From: an uncultured Lachnospiraceae bacterium
GTDB lineage: Bacteria; Bacillota; Clostridia; Lachnospirales; Lachnospiraceae
Length of the DNA: 6,477 nucleotides
Assembly: GCA_947175845.1 (NCBI GenBank)
Contig: CAMWOK010000176.1
Span: 1-6,477, forward strand
Direction of reading: 5' to 3'
Part shown: piece after piece, positions 1 to 6,469 of the stretch
Numbering within the stretch: the stretch's first letter is position 1
Layout of the letters: each line of letters opens with the position of its first letter
Translations under genes and position numbers: made by a program
The notes under the pieces: model-generated
What the model saw: only the letters and a program-made list of their open reading frames with translations
What the model was told of the DNA's origin: nothing
Databases searched by the model: none

Positions 1-479
1 TTATGCTCACGGCAAAGGTTGAGGACGGGGACAAGATTATGGGGCTGACCATCGGGGCGGACGACTATATCACAAAGCCGTTCAACCCGCTCGAGGTCGT
101 CGCGCGGGTGAAGACGCAGCTTCGGCGCTACACGCGCTATAATGTCGGGACAGAGTGCGCGCGAAAGACTGCGGCAAAACAGAGTGGGATAGATATCAGA
201 GGGCTGCATATCTCGAGGGACAACCACAAATGCCAGTTAAATGGAAAGATCCTGACACTGACGCCGACGGAGTTTGACATTCTGTGGTATCTGTGCAGCC
301 GGCGCGGGACCGTTGTGCCGTCGGAGGAGCTCTTTGAGGCAGTCTGGGGAGAAAAGTATCTCGACAACAACAACACCGTGATGACGCATATCGCAAGGCT
401 GCGGGAGAAGATGCGGGAACCGGCGCGCCGCCCCAAATATATCAAGACGATATGGGGAGTGGGGTACACGATTGAATAG
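1..479 (+). CDS. VanR-like OmpR-family response regulator (C-terminal part, 5' end outside window)
   Basis: DNA-binding response regulator expected to be phosphorylated by a partner sensor kinase and to control transcription in the cytoplasm. Only the last 158 residues are here. The frame is open at the left edge, so the first Met seen is internal. Visible receiver parts are the conserved Thr of MLTAK (window residue 3) and the Lys of DYITKPF (residue 25); the phospho-acceptor Asp lies upstream of the window. A winged-helix domain follows at about residues 63-158, with LTPTEFDIL, VVPSEELFEAVWG, the recognition-helix region NNNTVMTHIARLREKM and the final KYIKTIWGVGYTIE. These closely match VanR of vancomycin resistance operons as known from the family. 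A maturase gene follows after 29 bases and a VanS-type kinase after that, so all three are probably co-transcribed. No D-Ala-D-Lac ligase or vanX gene is visible, so a resistance role is not supported. PhoB/OmpR-type regulators of other pathways remain possible. Confidence 0.93.
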   Translation, partial: MLTAKVEDGDKIMGLTIGADDYITKPFNPLEVVARVKTQLRRYTRYNVGTECARKTAAKQSGIDIRGLHISRDNHKCQLNGKILTLTPTEFDILWYLCSRRGTVVPSEELFEAVWGEKYLDNNNTVMTHIARLREKMREPARRPKYIKTIWGVGYTIE

Positions 480-508
480 CAGGGAACTTTGGAGGAGGAT
501 GCGACACA

Positions 509-1657
509 ATGCCACAGATTCATGTGATGATAAAGCCCGCTTCCGGATTGTGTAATATGAGATGCGCGTACTGTTTTTATGCGGATGAGATGGCGAAGCG
601 GAAGCAGGCTTCCCGCGGGATGATGAGCGCTGAGACGCTCGAGCATGTCGTGCGGGAAATCTTTTGTTTCGCGGAAAAACAGTGCACGATCGCCTTTCAG
701 GGAGGGGAGCCGACGCTGGCGGGACTGGAATTTTACAGGCTGTGCGTGCAGCTGGTAAAGAAATACAATACGAAGAATGTGAAGGTGTCTTTTGCGCTTC
801 AGACGAACGGGTATGCGCTGGATGAACAATGGTATTCTTTTTTTGCCCAAAACAAATTTCTGATAGGGCTGTCCATTGACGGCATAAAGGCGACCCACGA
901 CTGCTTTCGCAGGGATGTCAACGGGAAGGAAACCTATTTTCATGTGCTGGAAAAAGCGCAGGGGTTAAGGCGTGCAGGCGTGGACTTCAATATTCTGACG
1001 GTGGTAAATGGGAAAACTGCGCCGAAAATCCGCAGAATCTACGAAAACTATAAGAAAATGGGCTTTTCCTGGCAGCAGTACATTGCCTGCCTGGACCCCA
1101 TATGGGAGGTTCCCGGCTGTCAGGAGTACGCGCTGCCCCCGCAGGCGTACGGAAAGTTTTTGATTGAACTGTTCGAACTGTGGGATCTGGACCTGAGACA
1201 GGGAAGGCAGCCTTACATCCGCCAGTTCGAAAACTATATCGGAGTGCTTCTGGGATATCTGCCCGAATCCTGTGATCAGCGGGGCGTATGCAGCAGCCAG
1301 AATATCGTTGAGGCGGACGCAAGCGTGTACCCGTGCGATTTTTATGCGCTGGATGGCTACTGCCTCGGCAATCTGCAAACGGACAGTTTCGCGGTGATAG
1401 AACAGCGCAGAAAAGAGAGCGGATTTTTACAGCAGTCGATAAACCATACACACAACTGCAAAACATGTTCCTACTTTATGATTTGCCGCGGCGGATGCCG
1501 CAGGCATCGGGAACAGCCGGGAACGAACTATGGAGAAAATTATTTCTGTGAGTCCTACAGACTGTTTTTCGACGCCTGTCTGCCGCGCATGAAGGAGATA
1601 GCGGCAAAGCTGGCGCCGGTCCGGTCAGGCAGATGCGAGGGCGGGAGTTGCGTATGA
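509..1657 (+). CDS. Anaerobic sulfatase-maturating enzyme (radical SAM/SPASM)
   Basis: Radical SAM enzyme of 382 residues, predicted to convert the active-site Cys or Ser of sulfatases into formylglycine without oxygen, in the cytoplasm. The radical SAM cluster motif CX3CX2C is at C15, C19 and C22 (GLCNMRCAYCFY), followed by the SAM-binding GGEP at about 65-68. The C-terminal SPASM domain carries C255, C261, C276, C317, C320, C326, C330 and C347, including CX2CX5CX3C, enough for two auxiliary 4Fe-4S clusters. Asp277 in YPCDFY sits where the C. perfringens enzyme has its proposed catalytic base. Overall similarity to that enzyme, recalled from family knowledge, is high (IKPASG, FQGGEPTLAGLEF, LQTNG, CRGGCRR). 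The start has a strong GGAGGAGG at 491-498, ten bases upstream. The stop overlaps the kinase start (ATGA). No sulfatase lies in the window. A related SPASM peptide maturase is the alternative, but the motif register favours sulfatase maturation. Confidence 0.93.
   Translation: MPQIHVMIKPASGLCNMRCAYCFYADEMAKRKQASRGMMSAETLEHVVREIFCFAEKQCTIAFQGGEPTLAGLEFYRLCVQLVKKYNTKNVKVSFALQTNGYALDEQWYSFFAQNKFLIGLSIDGIKATHDCFRRDVNGKETYFHVLEKAQGLRRAGVDFNILTVVNGKTAPKIRRIYENYKKMGFSWQQYIACLDPIWEVPGCQEYALPPQAYGKFLIELFELWDLDLRQGRQPYIRQFENYIGVLLGYLPESCDQRGVCSSQNIVEADASVYPCDFYALDGYCLGNLQTDSFAVIEQRRKESGFLQQSINHTHNCKTCSYFMICRGGCRRHREQPGTNYGENYFCESYRLFFDACLPRMKEIAAKLAPVRSGRCEGGSCV
1643..1647 (+). promoter_or_regulatory. 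Shine-Dalgarno site fixing the sensor kinase start at 1654
   Basis: GGGAG lies six bases before the ATG at 1654, inside the last codons of the maturase gene. The other in-frame ATG at 1633 has only a weak purine stretch upstream. The 1654 start also gives the classic ATGA overlap (kinase start 1654-1656, maturase stop 1655-1657), typical of translational coupling. Confidence 0.6.
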
Positions 1658-2835
1658 TTAAGTGGATTAAAAAAGATGCTGCCAAAAGGCAGCGGCGGGA
1701 CAGCGGGTATCAGCAGCTCAAGACAAAGCTGCTTTTTGTCACGATCTTTACAATGGTTACTGCCGTGATGCTGGTCATTGCGCTCTACATGTTCATATTC
1801 CGCGGGCATTTTGCCAATGCGGTGGTTGGATTTCTGAGCAATTTTATCTATGCAAAATATGAGGACGCCTACGACAGGGCATACACGACGTATCATCTTG
1901 TGGTGCGCCAGTACATTAGCTGGTATTTCGTGGCAGGGATGGTGGCTGTCTTTGTCATTGCACAGGTGATTTACCTCAACAGCTTCATCCGTTATTTTGT
2001 GGAAATCAACCGCGGCATTGACGCGCTGCTGACGGAAAATACCGGGGATGTCATACTGCCGCAGGAGCTTGCGACGACGGAGCGCAAGATTAATTCCATC
2101 AAGCACACGCTCGAGCAGCGAAAGAGTGACGCGCAGCTTGCCGAGCAGCGCAAAAATGACCTGATTGTCTATCTGGCGCACGATCTCAAGACGCCGCTGA
2201 CGAGCGTTATCGGGTATCTTACGCTGCTGCGGGACGAGCCGCAGATTTCGCAGGAGCTTCGCTGCCGCTACACGGGTATCGCGCTCGAGAAGGCAGAGCG
2301 TCTCGAGGATCTGATCAATGAATTTTTTGATATCACGCGCTTTAATCTGACGACGCTCACGCTGGAAAAGGAACAGATTCATCTGAGCCGTATGCTGGAG
2401 CAGATTGCCAGTGAGTCGGTCCCGGTTCTGGAGGAACATGAATTGCAGTGGCGGCTGGAGATTGCGCCGGATATTGAGATTTGGGGCGACGCGGACAAAC
2501 TTGCAAGGGTCCTGGACAACCTGATACGAAATGCGGTCAGCTACAGCTATGCCGGCACGGAGATTCTCCTGTTTGCACAGACGGAGAAGGACATGGTAAA
2601 GATTATGGTCAAAAATCACGGCAGGACCATTGCGCCCGACAAACTGGAACATATATTTGAACAGTTTTACCGGGCGGACGCCGCGCGCTCGTCGGCGACC
2701 GGCGGCGCAGGGCTGGGGCTTGCCATTGCAAAGGAGATTGTGGAGCTGCACGGCGGCACGATCACGGCGGCGAGCGCGAACGGGTGCACGATACTTATAG
2801 TGACGCTTCCATGTAAGACAGGATTGCCCTGTTAA
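1654..2835 (+). CDS. VanS-like membrane sensor histidine kinase
   Basis: Sensor kinase of 393 residues, presumed partner of the VanR-like regulator at the left edge. It has a charged cytoplasmic N-terminus, a first membrane helix at about 26-49, a short external loop of roughly 38 residues, a second membrane helix at about 88-110, and a linker leading to the dimerisation helix. The phospho-acceptor is H176 in YLAHDLKTPL, a HisKA H-box. The ATPase part shows the N-box DNLIRNA (288-294), the F-box FEQFYRAD (335-342) and the G-box GGAGLGLAIAKEI (350-362), all intact. Sequence and length fit VanS proteins (about 380 residues in the family). The start at 1654 is preferred over the in-frame ATG at 1633 because of a GGGAG and the ATGA overlap with the maturase. 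The 3' end runs 41 bases into the convergent hydrolase gene; the kinase fold proper ends at about VTLP (383-386), leaving a seven-residue tail. The signal sensed cannot be read from the sequence. Confidence 0.93.
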   Translation: MIKWIKKDAAKRQRRDSGYQQLKTKLLFVTIFTMVTAVMLVIALYMFIFRGHFANAVVGFLSNFIYAKYEDAYDRAYTTYHLVVRQYISWYFVAGMVAVFVIAQVIYLNSFIRYFVEINRGIDALLTENTGDVILPQELATTERKINSIKHTLEQRKSDAQLAEQRKNDLIVYLAHDLKTPLTSVIGYLTLLRDEPQISQELRCRYTGIALEKAERLEDLINEFFDITRFNLTTLTLEKEQIHLSRMLEQIASESVPVLEEHELQWRLEIAPDIEIWGDADKLARVLDNLIRNAVSYSYAGTEILLFAQTEKDMVKIMVKNHGRTIAPDKLEHIFEQFYRADAARSSATGGAGLGLAIAKEIVELHGGTITAASANGCTILIVTLPCKTGLPC

Positions 2836-4474
2836 TTTTCTCGCGCAGCTTGAGCAGCCATTTTGTCTCATGCGGATATTGCTGGAATGTGATGGGCGGG
2901 ATGCCCTCCTCAAGGAGTCTGTGCGTCTCTTCTTTTCCGGCAAGCGATTCGAGCAGCAACAGTGCGCGATGGTCCTGAAAGGCTTCCCGAAGCACCTTGA
3001 TGCGCAGGGAGTTCACCGGGCCATCCTCGCCGGGATACACCAGAAAAGCGTCGCCGGACGGGAAGCATGCGTCTGCGTCCGTATTGAGAAACGGGTTGAT
3101 TTTTTTCACGGAAAGCCCGGAGTACCAGTGATTGTATCCCCAGTGCAGAAATCCTTTGATGTTGTGTCGATACAGCTGGACGCCGAGGATGCGGCAGCGG
3201 TTTGAGGGCATGGCCAGGAAGCGGTTGGACAGGTAGTTCTGATATTGTCCGCAGCAGTAGTACGCCCACAGATTTTCCACATGCTGTTCCAGAAACGCGT
3301 CGATGGCGCTGGTTGCCGTGACCGGGCTTGTCAGCATACTTTTCTCGAACAGAGGGTAGTCGGAGAGCGCATCTAAAATGGGGTAGGCTCCAATCAGCTT
3401 TTTCACGAACGCGCTCAGCCTGCTGTAGCGCTCAAGGCTGTCCTCGCCCGGCTCATCTGAAATATGGAAAAATACATGCTCCGGCCCTGCCTTGCTGTCG
3501 AGATAGCCTGTCAGCGCGGGCAAAAACTGCTCGAGAAACGCCAGATACGCAGCGTCCTCGGAAGCGATATGCCAGCCAAACATCTTGCGGTCTTCACCGT
3601 TCTCGTGCACGACGATTTTCGGCGTGGCCTTTGCCCCCCACTGCGTAAACAAATGCGGCATCTCAAAGTACTCGATGCCGTTTGCCTGCCCCATGGCAAT
3701 CCATTTGCCAAGATTGCCAAAGTCAAAGTGATAGCTGTCACCTGTTTTTTGGATGGAGACGAGCTGTACGGTCAGGCGTTCCGTGTCAATTTTGGTGTCG
3801 AGGGGCGGTGTGAATACCGGTGTGAGCAGCATATTGACGCCGTGTTCGGCGGCATTGCGCACATAGGCGCTTATCATATCCCACCAGCGCGGTGTGAGCG
3901 GTTCGAGGCCGTACCAGGTGCTGATACAGTCGCAGGCAAACCATTCCGTGTGCAGTATCTGCTGTCTGGGCAGTTCTGCCGGGAGCACACAGAGTGTGAA
4001 AATCTGCGTTCCGCGCCAGCCTGCACACTCCTGCGGGGCGGAGTCGTCCTGTTCCTGCAACGTGATCTGGATCGGGTACGTGCCAGGCGGCGTGTCTAGG
4101 CCGACGGCGATGCTTATCCAGATGGAGCGCCACTGATTGGGATAGGCATAGAGTGCGCTGTCGGGGGTGACAAGATACAGGGGATCCGGGTAGAGTCCCG
4201 GTGTATCGCGCAGCACAAAGTCGTCCCCGTCGCCGTAGGACGGCAGTTCTGACGGAACCAGTCCGACCTGATAGAGGTGTGGTTCCAGTGCAAGGCCGCC
4301 CATATCAACGCGCGCGTGGAGATTTTTAACCAGCCGGTCAGCGCGGTAGGCTGCCTGAAATGAGAAAACTTCACCCCGCAGGGTGGAACCACACGCGCAG
4401 GTGTGGTCCGTTAAGTCGGTGTCCGGAAAAACTTTGGTCAGCGAGCTGACACAGGTTATTTGGATGTGATTCAT
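2795..4474 (-). CDS. GH123-like glycoside hydrolase (DUF4091 domain), probable beta-N-acetylgalactosaminidase
   Basis: Protein of 559 residues with the architecture of the GH123/DUF4091 family: an N-terminal beta-rich part (about 1-170) followed by a barrel-type catalytic domain. The key motif is HISDEPG, with D340 and E341. In characterised GH123 enzymes an adjacent Asp-Glu pair supports substrate-assisted hydrolysis of beta-linked N-acetylgalactosamine, and from memory the C. perfringens enzyme has the pair at nearly the same position and a similar length. The family's C-terminal signature is also seen: GFLHWGYNHW (441-450) and GPVNSLRIKVLREAFQD (485-501). There is no signal peptide and there are eleven cysteines, including CAC and CDC, which suggests a cytoplasmic enzyme acting on imported oligosaccharides. 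A ribosome site GAAAGGA at 4489-4495 lies rather far, 14 bases, from the ATG. It follows malQ by 160 bases on the same strand. The exact substrate is inferred; many DUF4091 proteins are uncharacterised. Confidence 0.87.
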   Translation of the reverse strand: MNHIQITCVSSLTKVFPDTDLTDHTCACGSTLRGEVFSFQAAYRADRLVKNLHARVDMGGLALEPHLYQVGLVPSELPSYGDGDDFVLRDTPGLYPDPLYLVTPDSALYAYPNQWRSIWISIAVGLDTPPGTYPIQITLQEQDDSAPQECAGWRGTQIFTLCVLPAELPRQQILHTEWFACDCISTWYGLEPLTPRWWDMISAYVRNAAEHGVNMLLTPVFTPPLDTKIDTERLTVQLVSIQKTGDSYHFDFGNLGKWIAMGQANGIEYFEMPHLFTQWGAKATPKIVVHENGEDRKMFGWHIASEDAAYLAFLEQFLPALTGYLDSKAGPEHVFFHISDEPGEDSLERYSRLSAFVKKLIGAYPILDALSDYPLFEKSMLTSPVTATSAIDAFLEQHVENLWAYYCCGQYQNYLSNRFLAMPSNRCRILGVQLYRHNIKGFLHWGYNHWYSGLSVKKINPFLNTDADACFPSGDAFLVYPGEDGPVNSLRIKVLREAFQDHRALLLLESLAGKEETHRLLEEGIPPITFQQYPHETKWLLKLREKINRAILSYMEASL

Positions 4475-4515
4475 AGATTGTGTGGTCGTCCTTTCCAGTT
4501 AAAGCTGTCTTATCT

Positions 4516-4560
4516 GGTTGACCGGTATTCTGAAACGTTGAAGTTCCTTATTGGTCAACC
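4516..4560. promoter_or_regulatory. Inverted repeat with AACGTT core, possible operator upstream of the GH123-like gene
   Basis: GGTTGACC at 4516-4523 and its exact reverse complement GGTCAACC at 4553-4560 flank a 29-base spacer. Near the centre of that spacer is an imperfect palindrome CTGAAACGTTGAAG (4530-4543) with an AACGTT core, the kind of core seen in operators of LacI/GalR-type sugar regulators. The element lies in the gap between malQ and the GH123-like gene, 42 bases before the latter's start. It could be a regulator site or an RNA hairpin with G-U extended arms. No convincing -35/-10 pair was found, and no T-run follows, so a terminator is unlikely. Confidence 0.35.
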
Positions 4561-4634
4561 GCTCTGCGCGCGCTTCGCTCCACAGATTTCAATTTTGTTA
4601 CTTCCTGTTCATTCAGGGCAAATAAAACTGCCAT
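4548..4634 (-). CDS. Possible 28-residue small ORF directly after malQ
   Basis: The ATG at 4634 abuts the malQ stop codon (TAAATG) and opens a 28-codon frame ending in TAA at 4548-4550. The peptide begins MAVLFALNEQEV and continues as a charged, helix-like sequence rich in Lys, Arg and Glu. Ribosomes ending malQ could re-initiate here. Against it: only a weak GGACG lies upstream, about 14 bases away, the length is within what chance gives, and I recognise no family. Its end overlaps one arm of the inverted repeat. It could equally be untranslated spacer. Confidence 0.2.
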   Translation of the reverse strand: MAVLFALNEQEVTKLKSVERSARRAVDQ

Positions 4635-6137
4635 TTAATCTTGGTTCATGCGTCCATAGCGCTTGGTCACTGCCAGAATTTCTTTCTGGAGGGCAGTGCT
4701 CAGTTCCTTTGTCTGGATTCTCCAGCGCCAGTTTGTTCCCAAAGTGGAGGGCGTGTTCATGCGGCTTTCGTTGTCGTACCCGAGATAATCCTGTATCGGA
4801 ATGATACAGGTCCGGGCAACGCTGCGCATCACCAGGGAGATCAGCGGCTTGTACAGCAGTTTTTCCGGTGTGTACTGGTCGCAGAGGTAGTTGCGCACCA
4901 TCTGCAGGTCTTTTTTCGGAATGCTGTTGAACCATCCGACAAGTGTCTCGTTGTCGTGTGTACCTGTGTAGGCAACGCTGTTCTCAGTAAAGTTGTGCGG
5001 AAAATAGTCGCTGGCTGAACCGGAATCCCTCGAGTCAAACGCAAACTCCAGCACTTTCATGCCGGGGAATCCGCTGTCGCGCACCAGCTGGCGGACGGAG
5101 TCTGTCACGTAGCCCAGATCCTCCGCGATGACTTCGTGTCTGCCCAGCCGTCGTTCCATCGTGCGGAACAGATCGATTCCGGGGCCTTTTTCCCACTGCC
5201 CGTTCACGGCAGTTTCCTCGCCGTACGGAATAGAGTAGTACTCGTCAAACCCGCGGAAATGGTCAATGCGCACGACATCATACATCTGGAAGCAATACCA
5301 GAGACGCGTGATCCACCAGTCATATCCTGTCTGCTTGTGGTACTCCCAGCGATAGAGCGGATTGCCCCACAGCTGGCCGTCTGCAGCAAACCCATCCGGC
5401 GGGCATCCTGCGACGGATATCGGGAGATTTTCCTCATCCAGCTGGAACAGCTCCGGGTGGGACCAGGTGTCCGCGCTGTCCATTGCCACGTAAATAGGGA
5501 TGTCTCCAACGATCTGAATCCCCTTCTCATTCGCGTATTCCCGCAGCTTTTTCCACTGGCTGAAAAATTGGAACTGCAAATACTGCTGGAACTCAATGTC
5601 AAAATACAGTTCCCGGCGGTAGTAATCCATAGCGTTTGACCAGCGCAGCCGGATGTCCTCTGCCCACTCTGTCCATGGCCTGCCTTCAAACCGTTCCTTT
5701 ACAGCCATAAACAGGGCGTAGTCTGACAGCCACCAGTCATTTTCTTCCACAAACTTCTGGTATGCGGCGTTCTTGCTGATGTCGCTGCGCTCATATGCCT
5801 TGCGCAGGAGCGGATAGCGGTTTATGTACATTTTTTCATAGTCGATGTCTTTCTCATCGCTGCCAAAGTCGGCTTTGTCGCACTCTGCCTTTGTCAGCAC
5901 ACCCTCCTCGATCAGGGCCTCCAGGCTGATAAAATAGGGATTTCCGGCAAATGTGGAAAAAGACTGGTACGGGGAGTCCCCGTAGCTGGTGGGGCCAAGC
6001 GGCAGAATCTGCCAGTAGGTCTGTCCTGCCTCTTTCAGCCAGTCTACGAAGTCGTAAGCACTCTGGGAAAAACAGCCGATGCCGTATTTTGACGGCAGGC
6101 TGGTGATGGGCAGCAGGATGCCCGCGGATCTGTTCAT
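4635..6137 (-). CDS. malQ: 4-alpha-glucanotransferase (amylomaltase, GH77)
   Basis: Cytoplasmic enzyme of 500 residues that moves alpha-1,4-glucan segments between maltodextrins and releases glucose, part of maltose and glycogen metabolism. Its length fits the compact bacterial/plant D-enzyme type rather than the longer E. coli form. The N-terminus has the family signature RSAGILLPITSLPSKYGIG and ILPLGPTSYGDSPYQ. The catalytic residues are in place: nucleophile D292 in VVRIDHFRGF, acid/base E339 in VIAEDLG, and D395 in GTHDNETLVGW. These match the Thermus amylomaltase triad (D293, E340, D395, recalled) almost residue for residue. VGDIPIYVAMDSAD (210-223), DGQLWGNPLYRW (253-264) and the C-terminal QDYLGYDNESRMNTPST also fit. 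The start at 6137 is supported by AGGAGGA at 6146-6152, eight bases away. The upstream small gene ends 18 bases before the start, so the two are probably co-transcribed. A GH123-like hydrolase lies downstream on the same strand. Confidence 0.97.
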   Translation of the reverse strand: MNRSAGILLPITSLPSKYGIGCFSQSAYDFVDWLKEAGQTYWQILPLGPTSYGDSPYQSFSTFAGNPYFISLEALIEEGVLTKAECDKADFGSDEKDIDYEKMYINRYPLLRKAYERSDISKNAAYQKFVEENDWWLSDYALFMAVKERFEGRPWTEWAEDIRLRWSNAMDYYRRELYFDIEFQQYLQFQFFSQWKKLREYANEKGIQIVGDIPIYVAMDSADTWSHPELFQLDEENLPISVAGCPPDGFAADGQLWGNPLYRWEYHKQTGYDWWITRLWYCFQMYDVVRIDHFRGFDEYYSIPYGEETAVNGQWEKGPGIDLFRTMERRLGRHEVIAEDLGYVTDSVRQLVRDSGFPGMKVLEFAFDSRDSGSASDYFPHNFTENSVAYTGTHDNETLVGWFNSIPKKDLQMVRNYLCDQYTPEKLLYKPLISLVMRSVARTCIIPIQDYLGYDNESRMNTPSTLGTNWRWRIQTKELSTALQKEILAVTKRYGRMNQD

Positions 6138-6155
6138 ATCAATATTCCTCCTTTT

Positions 6156-6365
6156 TTATCGAAAGCTCTTAACCCAGTTGATGAGCGAATCATGGTACAC
6201 GTTGTCTGTGACATCTTTGCGCATCTGGTCGGTCACGGGGCCGTTTTTCTCCATGATAGCTAGAATTGCCTCTTGCAGTCCCGCGATTCTGCCGCGCTCA
6301 AAGTCCTCCGAAACCGCGGGGGCGCTGTCTGCGCTGGCAGTTTGTACAGGGACGGTATTGGTCAA
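6156..6365 (-). CDS. Small hypothetical protein upstream of malQ (start uncertain, probably longer)
   Basis: I do not recognise this protein. The open frame ends with TAA at 6156-6158, 18 bases before malQ. The C-terminal 50 or so residues look like a compact helical domain (SEDFERGRIAGLQEAILAI, then NVYHDSLINWVKSFR), with no membrane segment and no cysteines. The only start codon in this frame is a TTG at 6363-6365 without a clear ribosome site. The frame stays open a further 29 codons upstream to 6452, through a Pro/Ala/Thr/Gln-rich stretch with a 10-codon repeat, before a TAA at 6453-6455. A good ATG at 6467-6469 is in another frame. One extra C in the five-C run at 6447-6451 would join it to this frame and give a 104-residue protein. 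The gene is therefore either frameshifted here, affected by a sequence error, or started at the weak TTG. The malQ Shine-Dalgarno begins just before its stop. Confidence 0.5.
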   Translation of the reverse strand: MTNTVPVQTASADSAPAVSEDFERGRIAGLQEAILAIMEKNGPVTDQMRKDVTDNVYHDSLINWVKSFR

Positions 6366-6469
6366 AGCTGTATCGTCATGAGGTGTTTTTGTGGCGGCGG
6401 TGGGAGCTTGTGGCGCGGGTTTTGCGGCGGTGGGAGCTTGTGGTTCGGGGGTTTAGTTTTATTCAGCAT
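6362..6469 (-). other. Out-of-frame 5' part of the small gene: ATG, C5 run and Pro-rich segment
   Basis: From the ATG at 6469 the frame reads MLNKTKPP, then continues for 35 codons in a shifted phase to a TGA at 6362-6364. After the C run (6447-6451) the neighbouring frame encodes the cleaner repeat P-x-P-Q-A-P-T-A-A, which leads straight into the helical domain of the downstream open frame. Adding one C, or a -1 slip during reading, would give a 104-residue product. The eight bases upstream of the ATG that are visible show no strong ribosome site; any such site lies mostly beyond the window edge. Reading this as the true N-terminus is inference. Confidence 0.4.
6394..6443. repeat. In-phase 30-base direct repeat coding a Pro/Ala-rich linker
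   Basis: Two identical 20-base copies of GCGGCGGTGGGAGCTTGTGG lie at 6394-6413 and 6424-6443, offset by exactly 30 bases, or ten codons. On the - strand in the frame of the downstream small protein they encode P-Q-A-P-T-A-A twice. Keeping the period at a multiple of three is what a coding linker would do, and it supports that frame being translated upstream of the TTG. Confidence 0.8.

Noticed and set aside
137..943. A 268-codon open frame on the - strand across the regulator and maturase genes.
   Set aside because: It spans the junction of two well-supported + strand genes, shows no family motif, and would ignore both their boundaries.
1633..1653. An upstream in-frame ATG giving the sensor kinase seven more residues.
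   Set aside because: It lacks a good ribosome site, while the ATG at 1654 has GGGAG six bases before it and an ATGA overlap with the maturase stop.
1..2835. A vancomycin resistance operon, suggested by the VanR and VanS similarity.
   Set aside because: No D-Ala-D-Lac or D-Ala-D-Ser ligase, VanH, VanX or VanY gene is present, and the pair is separated by a maturase. Family similarity alone does not show resistance.
2870..2930. Possible terminator hairpins downstream of the sensor kinase (GGGC/GCCC and CTCC/GGAG arms).
   Set aside because: The stems are only four to five base pairs, no T-run follows, and they lie inside the coding sequence of the GH123-like gene.
1555..2943. A 462-codon open frame on the - strand opposite the sensor kinase.
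   Set aside because: It is very rich in Arg, Gln and His with no recognisable domain, and lies opposite a kinase with every catalytic box intact. It is the expected mirror frame of a coding strand.
3464..4099. A 211-codon + strand frame opposite the GH123-like gene.
   Set aside because: It has no ribosome site or known motif, and the opposite strand carries a full family signature and catalytic pair.
4530..4543. A CcpA catabolite-repression (cre) site in CTGAAACGTTGAAG.
   Set aside because: The central CG falls one base out of place relative to the TGWNANCGNTNNCA pattern, so only a looser LacI-type core is claimed.
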